NCBI RefSeq assembly: GCF_042643485.1
Contig: NZ_JBHRSJ010000012.1
Location: 372,001 to 436,000 of the forward strand
Direction: 5' to 3'
DNA: 64,000 nucleotides
Source of the DNA: Azotobacter bryophylli
GTDB lineage: Bacteria > Pseudomonadota > Gammaproteobacteria > Pseudomonadales > Pseudomonadaceae
Part shown: one piece after another, positions 26,182 through 34,312 of the stretch
Position numbering within the stretch: position 1 is the stretch's first letter
Layout of the letters: the number at the start of each line of letters is the position of its first letter
The notes under the pieces: model-generated
The model's database searches: none
Told to the model about the DNA's origin: nothing
Seen by the model: the letters and a program-made list of their open reading frames with translations, nothing else
Translations under genes and position numbers: made by a program

Positions 26182-26514
26182 TCAGCGTGGCGAGGAGCAG
26201 CCCAGGCAGCGCACGAAGGCTTCACGGCCCGGGGCGAGGACCAGCGCGTCGCCCGCTTCCTTCACGTTGCCGCCCAGCGCGGTGAACGGCAGGCTGACCA
26301 CGAAGGCCGCCGCGCCGATGGCGGTGCCGACGATGAGGAACGGCCGGGCGATGAGCAGGTCGCCGATCATGGAATAGGCCGGAGGGGCGTTGACGGTGTA
26401 AGTGGGATCTCCACTGTTGTTGGACTGCACCACTTCTTGTGCGCCTTGCGCCGGCAGGGCCGACAGGCCGGTGGTCAGCGCCAGGACAAGGGCGGTCGTA
26501 CGGAACGGAGACAT
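26182..26514 (-). CDS. Small exported or membrane protein of unknown function
   Basis: A 110-residue protein with a signal peptide (MSPFRTTALVLALTTGLSAL, then AQGA cleavage region) and one further hydrophobic segment (about residues 50-75, IGAAAFVVSLPFTAL). It ends with a CLGC pair. The domain resembles short pseudomonad proteins sometimes labelled multidrug transporter without evidence, so I assign no function. I start it at ATG 26514 because AAGGA lies seven bases upstream; in-frame starts at 26529 and 26538 are weaker. It lies downstream of mutM on the same strand. Confidence 0.7.
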   Translation of the reverse strand: MSPFRTTALVLALTTGLSALPAQGAQEVVQSNNSGDPTYTVNAPPAYSMIGDLLIARPFLIVGTAIGAAAFVVSLPFTALGGNVKEAGDALVLAPGREAFVRCLGCSSPR

Positions 26515-26616
26515 GCAGCGGTCCTTCATCGGGTTCATGGCAGATAGCCAACTATAGCAGCGCACCGGCCGCTCTCAGCGTGACGGGCTTCAACCGCTCG
26601 ATTCGGCCCCCGGAGC

Positions 26617-27429
26617 TCAGCGCTGGCAGCGCCCGCAATAGACGCTGGCCCGCTGGCCCAGGCGGATCTCCCGCAGGGTGCCGCCGCAGTTCTTGCAGAA
26701 CTCGCCGCCGCGGCCGTAGACGAACAGCTCCTGCTGGAAGTAGCCGGGCTTGCCGTCGCCGCCGACGAAGTCGCGCAGGGTGGTACCGCCGCATTCGATG
26801 GCCTGGGCCAGGATGCGCTTGATCTCCTCGGCCAGCCGTTCGTAACGCGCGCGGGAGAGGGAGCCGACCTCTCGACGCGGATCGATGCCGGCGGCGAACA
26901 GCGCCTCGTTGGCGTAGATGTTGCCGACCCCGACGACCACCGCGTTGTCCATGATGAACGGCTTGACCGCCATGCTCCGCCCGCGCGACAGCTCGTACAG
27001 CCGCTCGCCGGCGAAATCCCCGCCTAGGGGCTCCGGACCGAGCTTGCTCAGGAGCTCGTGGTTGAGCGGATCGAGACTCCAGAGCAGCGCGCCGAAGCGC
27101 CGCGGATCGGTATAGCGCAGCGCTATTCCCGACTCCAGCACGATATCCACATGCTCGTGCTTGGCCGCCGGCAGGGCCGCATCCACCAGGCGCAGGCTGC
27201 CCGACATGCCCAGGTGGGCGATCAGGGTGCCGGCTTCGGCGCGAATCAGCAGGTACTTGGCGCGCCGCGCCACCGCCTCGATGCGCTGGCCGGAGAGGCG
27301 CACGTCGAGATCCTCGGGGATGGGCCAGCGCAGGCGACGCTCGCGAACGATCACGCGGCTGACGCGCCGGCCGACGAGATGCGGCTCGATGCCGCGGCGG
27401 GTGGTTTCGACTTCGGGCAGTTCGGGCAT
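26617..27429 (-). CDS. mutM: Formamidopyrimidine-DNA glycosylase MutM (Fpg)
   Basis: A 270-residue base-excision glycosylase/AP lyase removing 8-oxoguanine and formamidopyrimidines. The mature N-terminus PELPEVE supplies catalytic Pro2 and Glu3. The helix-two-turn-helix region contains VGVGNIYANEALF, and a C-terminal zinc finger (CKNCG ... CGRCQR) closes the protein. I start it at ATG 27429, since the catalytic Pro must be residue 2; the longer frame upstream is not coding. Confidence 0.97.
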   Translation of the reverse strand: MPELPEVETTRRGIEPHLVGRRVSRVIVRERRLRWPIPEDLDVRLSGQRIEAVARRAKYLLIRAEAGTLIAHLGMSGSLRLVDAALPAAKHEHVDIVLESGIALRYTDPRRFGALLWSLDPLNHELLSKLGPEPLGGDFAGERLYELSRGRSMAVKPFIMDNAVVVGVGNIYANEALFAAGIDPRREVGSLSRARYERLAEEIKRILAQAIECGGTTLRDFVGGDGKPGYFQQELFVYGRGGEFCKNCGGTLREIRLGQRASVYCGRCQR

Positions 27430-27581
27430 GACGGCGACGGGGGCGAGAAAAGCGGGGCTGCGACCATAGCAGGAAGGCCTGGCCGGGAGAATCCCGTCGG
27501 CCGGACGGTGGCAGAACTTCGTCGGCGGAGGTGGTCGGAGTGCTAGTAGGTGCTCCACCCCATCACCGAGGAGGTAGCGAA

Positions 27582-28118
27582 ATGAGCAGACCCCTGCATG
27601 GCAAACGCGTGGCGATCCTGGTGACCGACGGCTTCGAGCAGGTCGAGCTGACCGGACCCAAGGAGGCCCTGGAGAAGGCCGGGGCCCAGGTCGACATCGT
27701 GTCCGCCCGTCCGGGCCAGATCACCGGCTGGCACCACACCACGCCGGCCGACCGGTTCCCGGTGACCCACACCTTCGACAGGATCCAGGTGGAAAATTAC
27801 GCCGGACTGATGCTGCCCGGCGGCGTGGTCAACGCGGACAACATCCGCCAGGACGAAATGGCCCAGGAGCTGGTGCGCGACGCCGCCCGCGCCAACAAGC
27901 CCATCGCGGTGATCTGCCACGGGCCCTGGCTGCTGATCTCCGCCGATCTGGTCAAGGGCAAGCGCATCACCAGCTGGCCCTCGCTGCGCGACGACCTGGT
28001 GAACGCCGGCGCCGAATGGGTGGACGAGCCGGTGGTGGTCGACGGCCACCTGATCAGCAGCCGCAAGCCGGCCGACCTCGCGGCGTTCAACCATGCGCTG
28101 ATCGAGGCGCTGCGCTGA
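27582..28118 (+). CDS. DJ-1/PfpI superfamily protein
   Basis: A 178-residue glutamine amidotransferase-like protein of the PfpI/YhbO type. The nucleophile elbow is Cys112-His113 in AVICHGPW, with an upstream Glu near residue 22. Relatives are described as stress proteins with deglycase or protease-like activity; the true reaction is debated. A strong GAGGAGG ribosome-binding site precedes ATG 27582. It is divergent from mutM, an association that suits damage repair but proves nothing. Confidence 0.9.
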   Translation: MSRPLHGKRVAILVTDGFEQVELTGPKEALEKAGAQVDIVSARPGQITGWHHTTPADRFPVTHTFDRIQVENYAGLMLPGGVVNADNIRQDEMAQELVRDAARANKPIAVICHGPWLLISADLVKGKRITSWPSLRDDLVNAGAEWVDEPVVVDGHLISSRKPADLAAFNHALIEALR

Positions 28119-28199
28119 GGCATCCGCCGGCCGGCGCCGGGGGAGCGAGCCCTTCGCCCGGACGTCCATCGGCTTTATCGGCTTCGGGGCATTTGCGCC

Positions 28200-28205
28200 T
28201 ATAAT
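28200..28205 (+). promoter_or_regulatory. Putative -10 box for rlmI
   Basis: A perfect TATAAT 29 bases before the rlmI start; no good -35 box at the expected distance. Confidence 0.45.
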
Positions 28206-28233
28206 CCCGCCCCCTTTTGCCGGAGCCGTCCCC

Positions 28234-29430
28234 ATGACCCTGCCCAGCCTGCGCCTCAAAGCCAATGCCGATCGCCGCCTGCGCGCCGGCCACCTGTGGG
28301 TCTACAGCAACGAGGTGGACACCGCCGCCACCCCGCTGTCCGGCTTCGCCGCCGGCGACCAGGCGATCCTCGAAGCGGCCGGCGGCAAGGCCCTCGGCAT
28401 CGTCGCCCTCAGCCCGAACAACCTGATCTGCGCCCGCCTGCTGTCCCGCGACATCAAGCACGTGCTGGACAAGTCGCTGCTGGTGCACCGCATCAACGTC
28501 GCCCTGTCCCTGCGCGAGCGGCTGTTCGATCAGCCCTGCTACCGCCTGATCTACGGCGACTCCGACCTGCTGCCCGGCCTGGTGGTCGACCGCTTCGGCG
28601 ACATCCTGGTGGTGCAGTTGGCCTCCGCGGCCATGGAGCGCAACCGGGACGCCGTGCTCGAAGCCCTGGTGCAGGTGCTCAAGCCGCGCGGCGTGCTGTG
28701 GAAGAACGACTCCAGCGCCCGCGACGCCGAAGGCCTGGAGCGCTACGTGGATACCGCCTTCGGCGTGGTGCCGGAGTGGGTGCCGCTGGAGGAGAACGGC
28801 GTGAAGTTCGAGGCGCCGGTGCTGGAAGGCCAGAAGACCGGCTGGTTCTTTGATCACCGCATGAACCGCGCGCGCCTGGCGCCCTACGTCAAGGGCAAGC
28901 GCGTGCTCGACCTGTTCAGCTACGTCGGCGGCTGGGGCGTGCAGGCCGCGGCCTTCGGCGCCAGCGAAGTGATGTGCGTGGACGCCTCCGGCTTCGCCCT
29001 CGACGGCGTCGAGCGCAACGCCGCGCTCAACGGCGTGGGCGAGAAGCTCACCTGCGTCGAGGGCGACGTGTTCGCCGCGCTCAGGGAGCTCAAGGCCGCC
29101 GACGAACGCTTCGACGTGGTCATCGCCGACCCGCCGGCCTTCATCAAGCGCAAGAAGGACCTGAAGAACGGCGAGGCCGCCTACCGCCGCCTCAACGAGA
29201 CGGCCATGCGCATGCTGAACAAGGATGGCATCCTGGTCAGCGCCTCCTGCTCCATGCACCTGCCGGAGGACGACCTGCAGAACATCCTGCTCGGCAGCGC
29301 CCGCCACCTGGACCGCAACATCCAGCTCATCGAACGCGGCGGCCAAGGGCCGGACCATCCGGTGCACCCGGCGATCCCGGAAACCCGCTACATCAAGAGC
29401 CTGATCTGCCGGATCCTGCCCAACAGCTGA
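28234..29430 (+). CDS. rlmI: 23S rRNA m5C methyltransferase RlmI-type (PUA domain)
   Basis: A 398-residue protein. An N-terminal PUA domain (about 1-85; RLRAGHLWVYSNEV) is followed by a SAM-binding Rossmann domain with VLDLFSYVGGWGVQAA, VIADPPAFIKRKKD and a catalytic cysteine in SASCSMHL. RlmI methylates C1962 of 23S rRNA. The GWFFDHRMNR motif is characteristic of the RlmI/RlmK group. It is monocistronic, followed by a palindromic repeat before ilvD. Confidence 0.9.
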   Translation: MTLPSLRLKANADRRLRAGHLWVYSNEVDTAATPLSGFAAGDQAILEAAGGKALGIVALSPNNLICARLLSRDIKHVLDKSLLVHRINVALSLRERLFDQPCYRLIYGDSDLLPGLVVDRFGDILVVQLASAAMERNRDAVLEALVQVLKPRGVLWKNDSSARDAEGLERYVDTAFGVVPEWVPLEENGVKFEAPVLEGQKTGWFFDHRMNRARLAPYVKGKRVLDLFSYVGGWGVQAAAFGASEVMCVDASGFALDGVERNAALNGVGEKLTCVEGDVFAALRELKAADERFDVVIADPPAFIKRKKDLKNGEAAYRRLNETAMRMLNKDGILVSASCSMHLPEDDLQNILLGSARHLDRNIQLIERGGQGPDHPVHPAIPETRYIKSLICRILPNS

Positions 29431-29443
29431 GGCAGGAACTCGC

Positions 29444-29507
29444 GGTGCGCGCGGCGCACCCTACGCACGGGCCGACGCCCAGCGTCGTAGGGTGCGCCGT
29501 GCGCACC
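29444..29507. repeat. Palindromic REP-like element upstream of ilvD
   Basis: Two 22-base arms (29444-29465 and 29486-29507) are inverted repeats with 21 of 22 positions matching, separated by 20 bases. Each arm carries the CGTAGGGTGCGCC core. This looks like a dispersed intergenic palindrome rather than a terminator. It lies 14 bases after rlmI and 86 bases before ilvD. Confidence 0.75.
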
Positions 29508-29592
29508 ACGCCTGTCCTGCCCCGCTGCACCCGCCCGTCAATCGCTGGTATCCTGAAAGGCTCAGTATCCGCCTGCATTCCGGGAACCCGTC

Positions 29593-31431
29593 ATGCCTGA
29601 CTATCGCTCGAAAACCTCCACCCACGGCCGCAACATGGCCGGCGCCCGCGCGCTGTGGCGCGCCACCGGGATGAAGGACGAGGACTTCAAGAAACCGATC
29701 ATCGCCGTCGCCAACTCCTTCACCCAGTTCGTGCCCGGCCACGTGCACCTGAAGGACCTCGGCCAGCTGGTCGCCCGCGAGATCGAGAAGGCCGGCGGCG
29801 TGGCCAAGGAATTCGACACCATCGCCGTCGACGACGGCATCGCCATGGGCCACGACGGCATGCTCTATTCGCTGCCGTCGCGCGAGATCATCGCCGACTC
29901 CGTCGAGTACATGGTCAACGCCCACTGCGCCGACGCCCTGGTGTGCATCTCCAACTGCGACAAGATCACCCCCGGCATGTTGATGGCCGCCCTGCGCCTG
30001 AACATCCCGGTGGTGTTCGTCTCCGGCGGGCCGATGGAAGCCGGCAAGACCAAGCTGGCCAGCCACGGCCTCGACCTGGTCGACGCCATGGTCGCCGCCG
30101 CCGACGACAGCTGCTCCGACGAGAAGGTCGCCGAGTACGAGCGCAGCGCCTGCCCGACCTGCGGTTCCTGCTCCGGCATGTTCACCGCCAACTCGATGAA
30201 CTGCCTGACCGAGGCCCTCGGCCTGTCGCTGCCGGGCAACGGCACCACCCTGGCCACCCACGCCGACCGCGAGCAGCTGTTCCTGCGCGCCGGCCGGCTG
30301 ATCGTCGAGCTGTGCCAGCGCTACTACGGCGAAGGCGACGAATCGGTGCTGCCGCGCTCCATCGCCAGCTTCAAGGCGTTCGAGAACGCCATGACCCTGG
30401 ACATCGCCATGGGCGGCTCGACCAACACCATCCTGCACCTGCTGGCCGCCGCCCAGGAGGCCGAGGTCGACTTCAACCTGCGCCACATCGACCAGCTGTC
30501 CCGTCGCGTGCCGCAGCTGTGCAAGGTCGCGCCGAACATCCAGAAGTACCACATGGAAGACGTGCACCGCGCCGGCGGCATCATCGCCATCCTCGGCGAG
30601 CTGGCCCGCGGCGGCCTGCTGCACACCGACGTGCCGACCGTGCACAGCAAGACCATGGCCGACGCCATCGCCGCCTGGGACATCACCCAGACCAGCGATG
30701 AGGCCGTGCACACCTTCTTCAAGGCCGGCCCTGCCGGCATCCCGTCGCAGACCGCATTCAGCCAGAGCACCCGCTGGCCGAGCCTGGACACCGACCGCTT
30801 CGAGGGCTGCATCCGCAGCGTCGAGAACGCCTACTCCCAGGAAGGCGGCCTGGCCGTGCTGTACGGCAACATCGCCCTCGACGGCTGCGTGGTGAAGACC
30901 GCCGGCGTGGACGAGTCGATCCACGTGTTCGAAGGCACCGCGCGTATCTACGAAAGCCAGGACGCCGCGGTGAAGGGCATCCTCGGCGACGAGGTGAAAC
31001 CGGGCGAGGTGGTGATCATCCGCTACGAAGGCCCGAAAGGCGGCCCGGGCATGCAGGAAATGCTCTACCCGACCTCGTATCTCAAGTCCAAGGGCCTGGG
31101 CAAGCAGTGCGCCCTGCTCACCGACGGCCGCTTCTCCGGCGGCACCTCGGGCCTGTCCATCGGCCACGTCTCGCCGGAAGCTGCCTCGGGCGGCGCCATC
31201 GGCCTGGTCGAGGACGGCGACAAGATCCTCATCGACATTCCCAACCGCGAGATCAACCTGCTGGTCGGCGACGAGGAACTGAAGGCCCGCCGCCTGCACC
31301 GCGACCACCAGGGCTGGAAGCCGGCCGCACCACGCGCGCGCAAGGTCAGCACCGCGCTGAAAGCCTACGCCCTGCTCGCCACCAGCGCCGACAAGGGCGC
31401 GGTGCGCAACAAGGCGCTGCTGGACGGCTGA
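29593..31431 (+). CDS. ilvD: Dihydroxy-acid dehydratase IlvD
   Basis: A 612-residue Fe-S dehydratase converting 2,3-dihydroxy-isovalerate and -methylvalerate to the 2-keto acids of valine and isoleucine synthesis. Cluster cysteines occur in CISNCDKITPGM and CPTCGSCSGMF. The C-terminal GGTSGLSIGHVSPEA motif is typical. The length matches the E. coli-type enzyme. It is flanked by a palindromic repeat upstream and a strong terminator downstream, so it is probably a single-gene unit. Confidence 0.97.
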   Translation: MPDYRSKTSTHGRNMAGARALWRATGMKDEDFKKPIIAVANSFTQFVPGHVHLKDLGQLVAREIEKAGGVAKEFDTIAVDDGIAMGHDGMLYSLPSREIIADSVEYMVNAHCADALVCISNCDKITPGMLMAALRLNIPVVFVSGGPMEAGKTKLASHGLDLVDAMVAAADDSCSDEKVAEYERSACPTCGSCSGMFTANSMNCLTEALGLSLPGNGTTLATHADREQLFLRAGRLIVELCQRYYGEGDESVLPRSIASFKAFENAMTLDIAMGGSTNTILHLLAAAQEAEVDFNLRHIDQLSRRVPQLCKVAPNIQKYHMEDVHRAGGIIAILGELARGGLLHTDVPTVHSKTMADAIAAWDITQTSDEAVHTFFKAGPAGIPSQTAFSQSTRWPSLDTDRFEGCIRSVENAYSQEGGLAVLYGNIALDGCVVKTAGVDESIHVFEGTARIYESQDAAVKGILGDEVKPGEVVIIRYEGPKGGPGMQEMLYPTSYLKSKGLGKQCALLTDGRFSGGTSGLSIGHVSPEAASGGAIGLVEDGDKILIDIPNREINLLVGDEELKARRLHRDHQGWKPAAPRARKVSTALKAYALLATSADKGAVRNKALLDG

Positions 31432-31449
31432 GCCTGACTCCGCCGTAAC

Positions 31450-31484
31450 GACGAACGCCCCGCAATGCGGGGCGTTCGTCTTTC
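31450..31484 (+). terminator. Intrinsic terminator of ilvD
   Basis: A perfect 14-bp stem (31450-31463 with 31467-31480) and a 3-base loop, followed by TTTCT, 18 bases past the ilvD stop. Confidence 0.88.
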
Positions 31485-31611
31485 TGCCGGCCGGAAAGCT
31501 CGCGCCGCGGCTTTCCCTCCGGCGCTTCGCCATCCGTCCGGCCGATTCGCTTTTGGCCAGTTTCGACCTTCACTAGTGAGCGGGGGACCATCCATCACGT
31601 GAGGGACCGAT

Positions 31612-32250
31612 ATGCTCATACGAACCCTGGCCCTGCTGCTGGCGCTGCTCTGCACACCGATGGCCTGGAGCCAACCCCCGGCGACTCCCGCTGCCGCCCC
31701 GGCCGAAAAGCCGGACGCCGCCCTGGCCACCCGCCTGGCCCTGCGCGACCTGTGGGTCGAGCACATCTTCTGGGTCAGGAACTACACGGTCGCCAACCAG
31801 AACGGCAAGACCGCCCAGGCCGAAGTCGCCGCCAAGGAGGTGGTGGCCAACGCCACGGCCATCGCCAACAGCCTGCAACCGCTGTACGGCCAGCCGGCCG
31901 CCGACCAGATGCTCAAGCTGCTGGCCGGCCACTGGGGAGCGATCAAGGACTACAGCGACGCCAGCGTGGCGAAGGACGCGGCCAAGCAGAAGAGCGCCGT
32001 CGAGGCCCTGACCGCCAACGCCAAGGCCATCGCCGCCTTCCTCGCCAAGGCCAATCCCTACCTGCCGGAAGACACCCTGGTGGCCCTGCTCAGCGCCCAC
32101 GGCGGGCACCATATCAGCCAGATCGACCAGCTCGCCAAGGCGGACTACGCCGGCGAGGCCAAGACTTGGCACGCCATGCACGAGCAAATCCTCGGTGTCG
32201 CCGATACCCTGGCCGAGGCGCTGGCCAAGCAGTTCCCGAACAAGTTCTGA
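31612..32250 (+). CDS. Exported helical protein of unknown function
   Basis: A 212-residue protein with a signal peptide (about 1-20, ending AWS). An Ala/Pro/Lys linker precedes an all-helical body. Recurrent features are LWVEHIFWVRNYT near residue 48, LLAGHWGAIKDY, LLSAHGGHHISQID and a C-terminal AEALAKQFPNKF. I recall a family of small bacterial proteins with these W/H-rich repeats and no assigned role. The spaced histidines could bind metal or heme, but that is only a guess. It looks monocistronic. Confidence 0.7.
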   Translation: MLIRTLALLLALLCTPMAWSQPPATPAAAPAEKPDAALATRLALRDLWVEHIFWVRNYTVANQNGKTAQAEVAAKEVVANATAIANSLQPLYGQPAADQMLKLLAGHWGAIKDYSDASVAKDAAKQKSAVEALTANAKAIAAFLAKANPYLPEDTLVALLSAHGGHHISQIDQLAKADYAGEAKTWHAMHEQILGVADTLAEALAKQFPNKF

Positions 32251-32320
32251 GCCGTTCGTGGGATCGCGGGGCGCTGCCGGCGCCCCTTCAACATCAGCCG
32301 CGCCCCCACACCTCGTAGTC

Positions 32321-32402
32321 CGTAGAGTGGAAAACCGCGCCAGCGTTTTCCACCAGCCAGCACTATCGGAGGGAAAGGCCTGCGGCCGTTTCCCACCCTA
32401 CG
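32321..32402. repeat. Palindromic element A in the 32.3-32.5 kb repeat cluster
   Basis: An element bounded by CGTAGAGTGG and CCACCCTACG. It contains a perfect 9-bp hairpin (32327-32335 with 32345-32353) and a second stem around 32372-32395 (GGGAAA-GGCC paired with GGCC-TTTCCC, one bulge). It is noncoding. The 394 bases from 32251 to 32644 hold only this element and the next. Confidence 0.65.
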
Positions 32403-32442
32403 AATCCGAGGAACCTTGCTCGCTGGCGAAACCTCTGCAGCG

Positions 32443-32526
32443 CGTAGGGTAGACAGCGGTGCAGCCTTGTCTACCGACATGCCGCGAAGAGGGTGGATGA
32501 TCGCTGTGCGAATTACCCACCCTACG
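32443..32526. repeat. Palindromic element B in the 32.3-32.5 kb repeat cluster
   Basis: An element bounded by CGTAGGGT and ACCCTACG (8-bp outer inverted repeat). A perfect 8-bp inner hairpin (32448-32455 with 32468-32475) and a GGGTGG/CCACCC stem are inside. It is related in its ends to element A and to the 29444-29507 palindrome. Confidence 0.65.
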
Positions 32527-32644
32527 GGATGACCGGTGCTACCGGCCAGGCCGGCCCGCCCCTTGCATTCCGAATGCCCGAAGTTTTCTATTCCCCCCGT
32601 CCGGCATAATTCCGCCGGACGGCGTTCGTTCCTTCGAGGTATCC

Positions 32645-33085
32645 ATGCTGCCCACCGTCGTCCCTATCCCTGCCGGGAAAACCGCCAGCGCGATCGAAGC
32701 GCTGCGCCAGCTCTGGCCGCGCTATGCGCCGGAAGAGATGGTCGAGGTGATCGATAGCCAACTACGGCCCAACGGTTACCGGCTGGTCGGCATCTGGGGC
32801 GACGACTCGCCGGTGGCCGCCGCGGTGCTCGGCTATCGCCTGCAGCATTCGCTGTGGCTCGGACAGTCGCTGTACGTGGTGGACATCGCCACCCTGCCGG
32901 CCTGGCGCGGCCGCGGTTTCGGCGAGCTACTGCTGGCCTGGGCCGAGGAGGAAGCGGCGCGGCAGGGCTGCGCGGCGGTGCATCTGGACTCGGGCGTCGG
33001 CAGCGATCGGGCGGCGGCGCATCGCCTGTACATGCGCCGCCACTACCGGATCGCCTGCCACCACTTCGTCAAGACGCTCGACTAG
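32645..33085 (+). CDS. GNAT family N-acetyltransferase
   Basis: A 146-residue acetyltransferase fold. The acetyl-CoA pyrophosphate-binding motif (TLPAWRGRGFGELLL) is near residues 83-97, followed by the HRLYMRRHY motif B region. It transfers an acetyl group from acetyl-CoA to an unidentified amine. It is preceded by the repeat cluster and followed by a phosphoesterase gene 106 bases on, with no sign of an operon. Confidence 0.85.
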   Translation: MLPTVVPIPAGKTASAIEALRQLWPRYAPEEMVEVIDSQLRPNGYRLVGIWGDDSPVAAAVLGYRLQHSLWLGQSLYVVDIATLPAWRGRGFGELLLAWAEEEAARQGCAAVHLDSGVGSDRAAAHRLYMRRHYRIACHHFVKTLD

Positions 33086-33191
33086 GGCCTGTACGAAAAA
33101 TCGGCCGCACGAAGGTCAGACAATCCCCGTCGCCGGACAACGCTGCGCGACTTGCCCACCCTGCCAAACTGGGTCTTTCCGGAGTGCCGCC

Positions 33192-33647
33192 ATGAAGATA
33201 GGCCTGATCGCCGACACCCACGGCCTGCTGCGCCCCGAAGCGCTGGCCGCGCTGGCGGACTGCGAGCGGATCGTCCACGCCGGCGACATCGGCAAGCCGG
33301 AAATCCTCGACGCCCTGCGCCGGCTGGCGCCGCTCACCGCCGTGCGCGGCAACAACGACCGCGGCGACTGGGCCGAGGCCCTGCCCCACAGCGTCGAGCT
33401 GGAGCTGGACGGCGTGCGCCTGTTCGTGGTGCACGAGGCGGCCGATCTGCCGGCCGGGCTGGCCGAGCGCGGCGTTCGGGTAGCGATCTGCGGCCATTCC
33501 CACAAGCCGCTGATCGAGGAGAGAACCGGAGTGCTGCTGGTCAATCCGGGGAGCGCGGGTCCGCGGCGCTTCAAGCTGCCGGTGACGGTCGGGGTGCTGC
33601 ATGTCGAGGGGGATCGGCTGCGCGCGGAACGGGTCGATCTGGCCTAG
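33192..33647 (+). CDS. YfcE/MJ0936-type metallophosphoesterase
   Basis: A 151-residue calcineurin-like phosphodiesterase. Metal ligands appear in order: DTH (residues 8-10), GD (about 31-32), GNND (about 53-56), a His in VVHEA and GHSH (about 100-103). Family members hydrolyse phosphodiesters in vitro and their cellular substrates are mostly unknown. The length is close to the compact family members (150-180). ATG 33192 directly follows a GGAGTG ribosome-binding site. Confidence 0.88.
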   Translation: MKIGLIADTHGLLRPEALAALADCERIVHAGDIGKPEILDALRRLAPLTAVRGNNDRGDWAEALPHSVELELDGVRLFVVHEAADLPAGLAERGVRVAICGHSHKPLIEERTGVLLVNPGSAGPRRFKLPVTVGVLHVEGDRLRAERVDLA

Positions 33648-33725
33648 GGCCATTTCGCCCGAGGGCGGCGCGGACTCGTCGCGCCGGTCAGGTACCGCAG
33701 CGTTCCTAGGATCCCCCGCCGAGAA

Positions 33726-34004
33726 TTACCGCCCCTCCTCCTTGGCGTCGTACTCGACGCCGCCGATGTACTTGACCGCGACGTTGTACAGGGCGCAGCC
33801 GACCATCACGGCGATGTAGCCCATGACCAGGTAGAACAGCGGCACCAGCAGGATGCTGAGAAACGGCGGCCGATCGTCTTCGGGCATGTACGCCGAGATG
33901 AACAGCAGGAAGGGAACGAAGACGACGAAGGACGTGGCCGCGGTCAGGATGCCGCAGACCTTGCCGTTCTGGTGAGGGGACAGCCGGGTGATCTGGTATT
34001 TCAT
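33726..34004 (-). CDS. Small two-helix membrane protein, probably Anr/FNR-regulated
   Basis: A 92-residue protein with two hydrophobic helices (about residues 18-38 and 48-70) and a charged C-terminus (EYDAKEEGR). I do not recognise a family. I start it at ATG 34002-34004 (MKYQITRL); an upstream in-frame start at 34043 adds a nonconserved-looking extension. A perfect Anr/FNR box centred 96 bases upstream, with a TAGCAT -10-like element between, suggests induction at low oxygen. It could be a small envelope protein of anaerobic adaptation, but that is inference. Confidence 0.65.
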   Translation of the reverse strand: MKYQITRLSPHQNGKVCGILTAATSFVVFVPFLLFISAYMPEDDRPPFLSILLVPLFYLVMGYIAVMVGCALYNVAVKYIGGVEYDAKEEGR

Positions 34005-34312
34005 TGCGGTACTTCCGTTGCTTGCTTGATCCGTGACGGCCAATGCTACCCCCGGCGCAACGGTTGCAACGAGTGCGCATCACCGGCAAAAAATTGATCT
34101 GGATCAATGAACAAGAACGAAAAATCGCAAATGCGACCCTCAACGGTAGCGCAATAAAGGCACCTTTATAAAGAACGACGGGCTGCCGCCATCACTGGCA
34201 GGGATGTCCCTGGCCTTCTCCGTTCCCGGAATCGACCCAGGGGAAGAGTCATGCAGATCTCGCTTTCGGCTCGGTTTCCGCGCGACCTTGTCGGCGGACA
34301 GCGATCCGCCGG
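34005..34312. other. 308-base intergenic region between folA and the small membrane protein
   Basis: Noncoding. Besides the Anr box at 34094-34107 it contains a perfect 16-base inverted repeat ATAAAGG-CA-CCTTTAT (34152-34167) and an imperfect stem near 34196-34214 (GGCAGGGATGTCCCTGGCC). No ORF with a ribosome-binding site is convincing. It may hold a structured leader or small RNA, or simply folA's terminator. Confidence 0.5.
34094..34107 (-). promoter_or_regulatory. Anr/FNR box (perfect consensus)
   Basis: TTGATCTGGATCAA is an exact match to TTGAT-N4-ATCAA, the FNR/Anr consensus, and is palindromic. The nearest downstream gene is the small membrane protein on the minus strand (start 34004). 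A TAGCAT at 34048-34043 on that strand would place the box about 64 bases upstream of the transcription start, a class I-like position. Confidence 0.8.

Noticed and set aside
33086..33115. Insertion-sequence end suggested by GGGCCTGTACGAAAAATC after the GNAT gene
   Set aside because: No matching inverted end, target duplication or transposase is seen in the window.
34215..34260. tRNA gene remnant suggested by a T-arm-like GGGTCGATTCCGGG on the minus strand
   Set aside because: No acceptor, D or anticodon arms can be built around it; too short a match to call.
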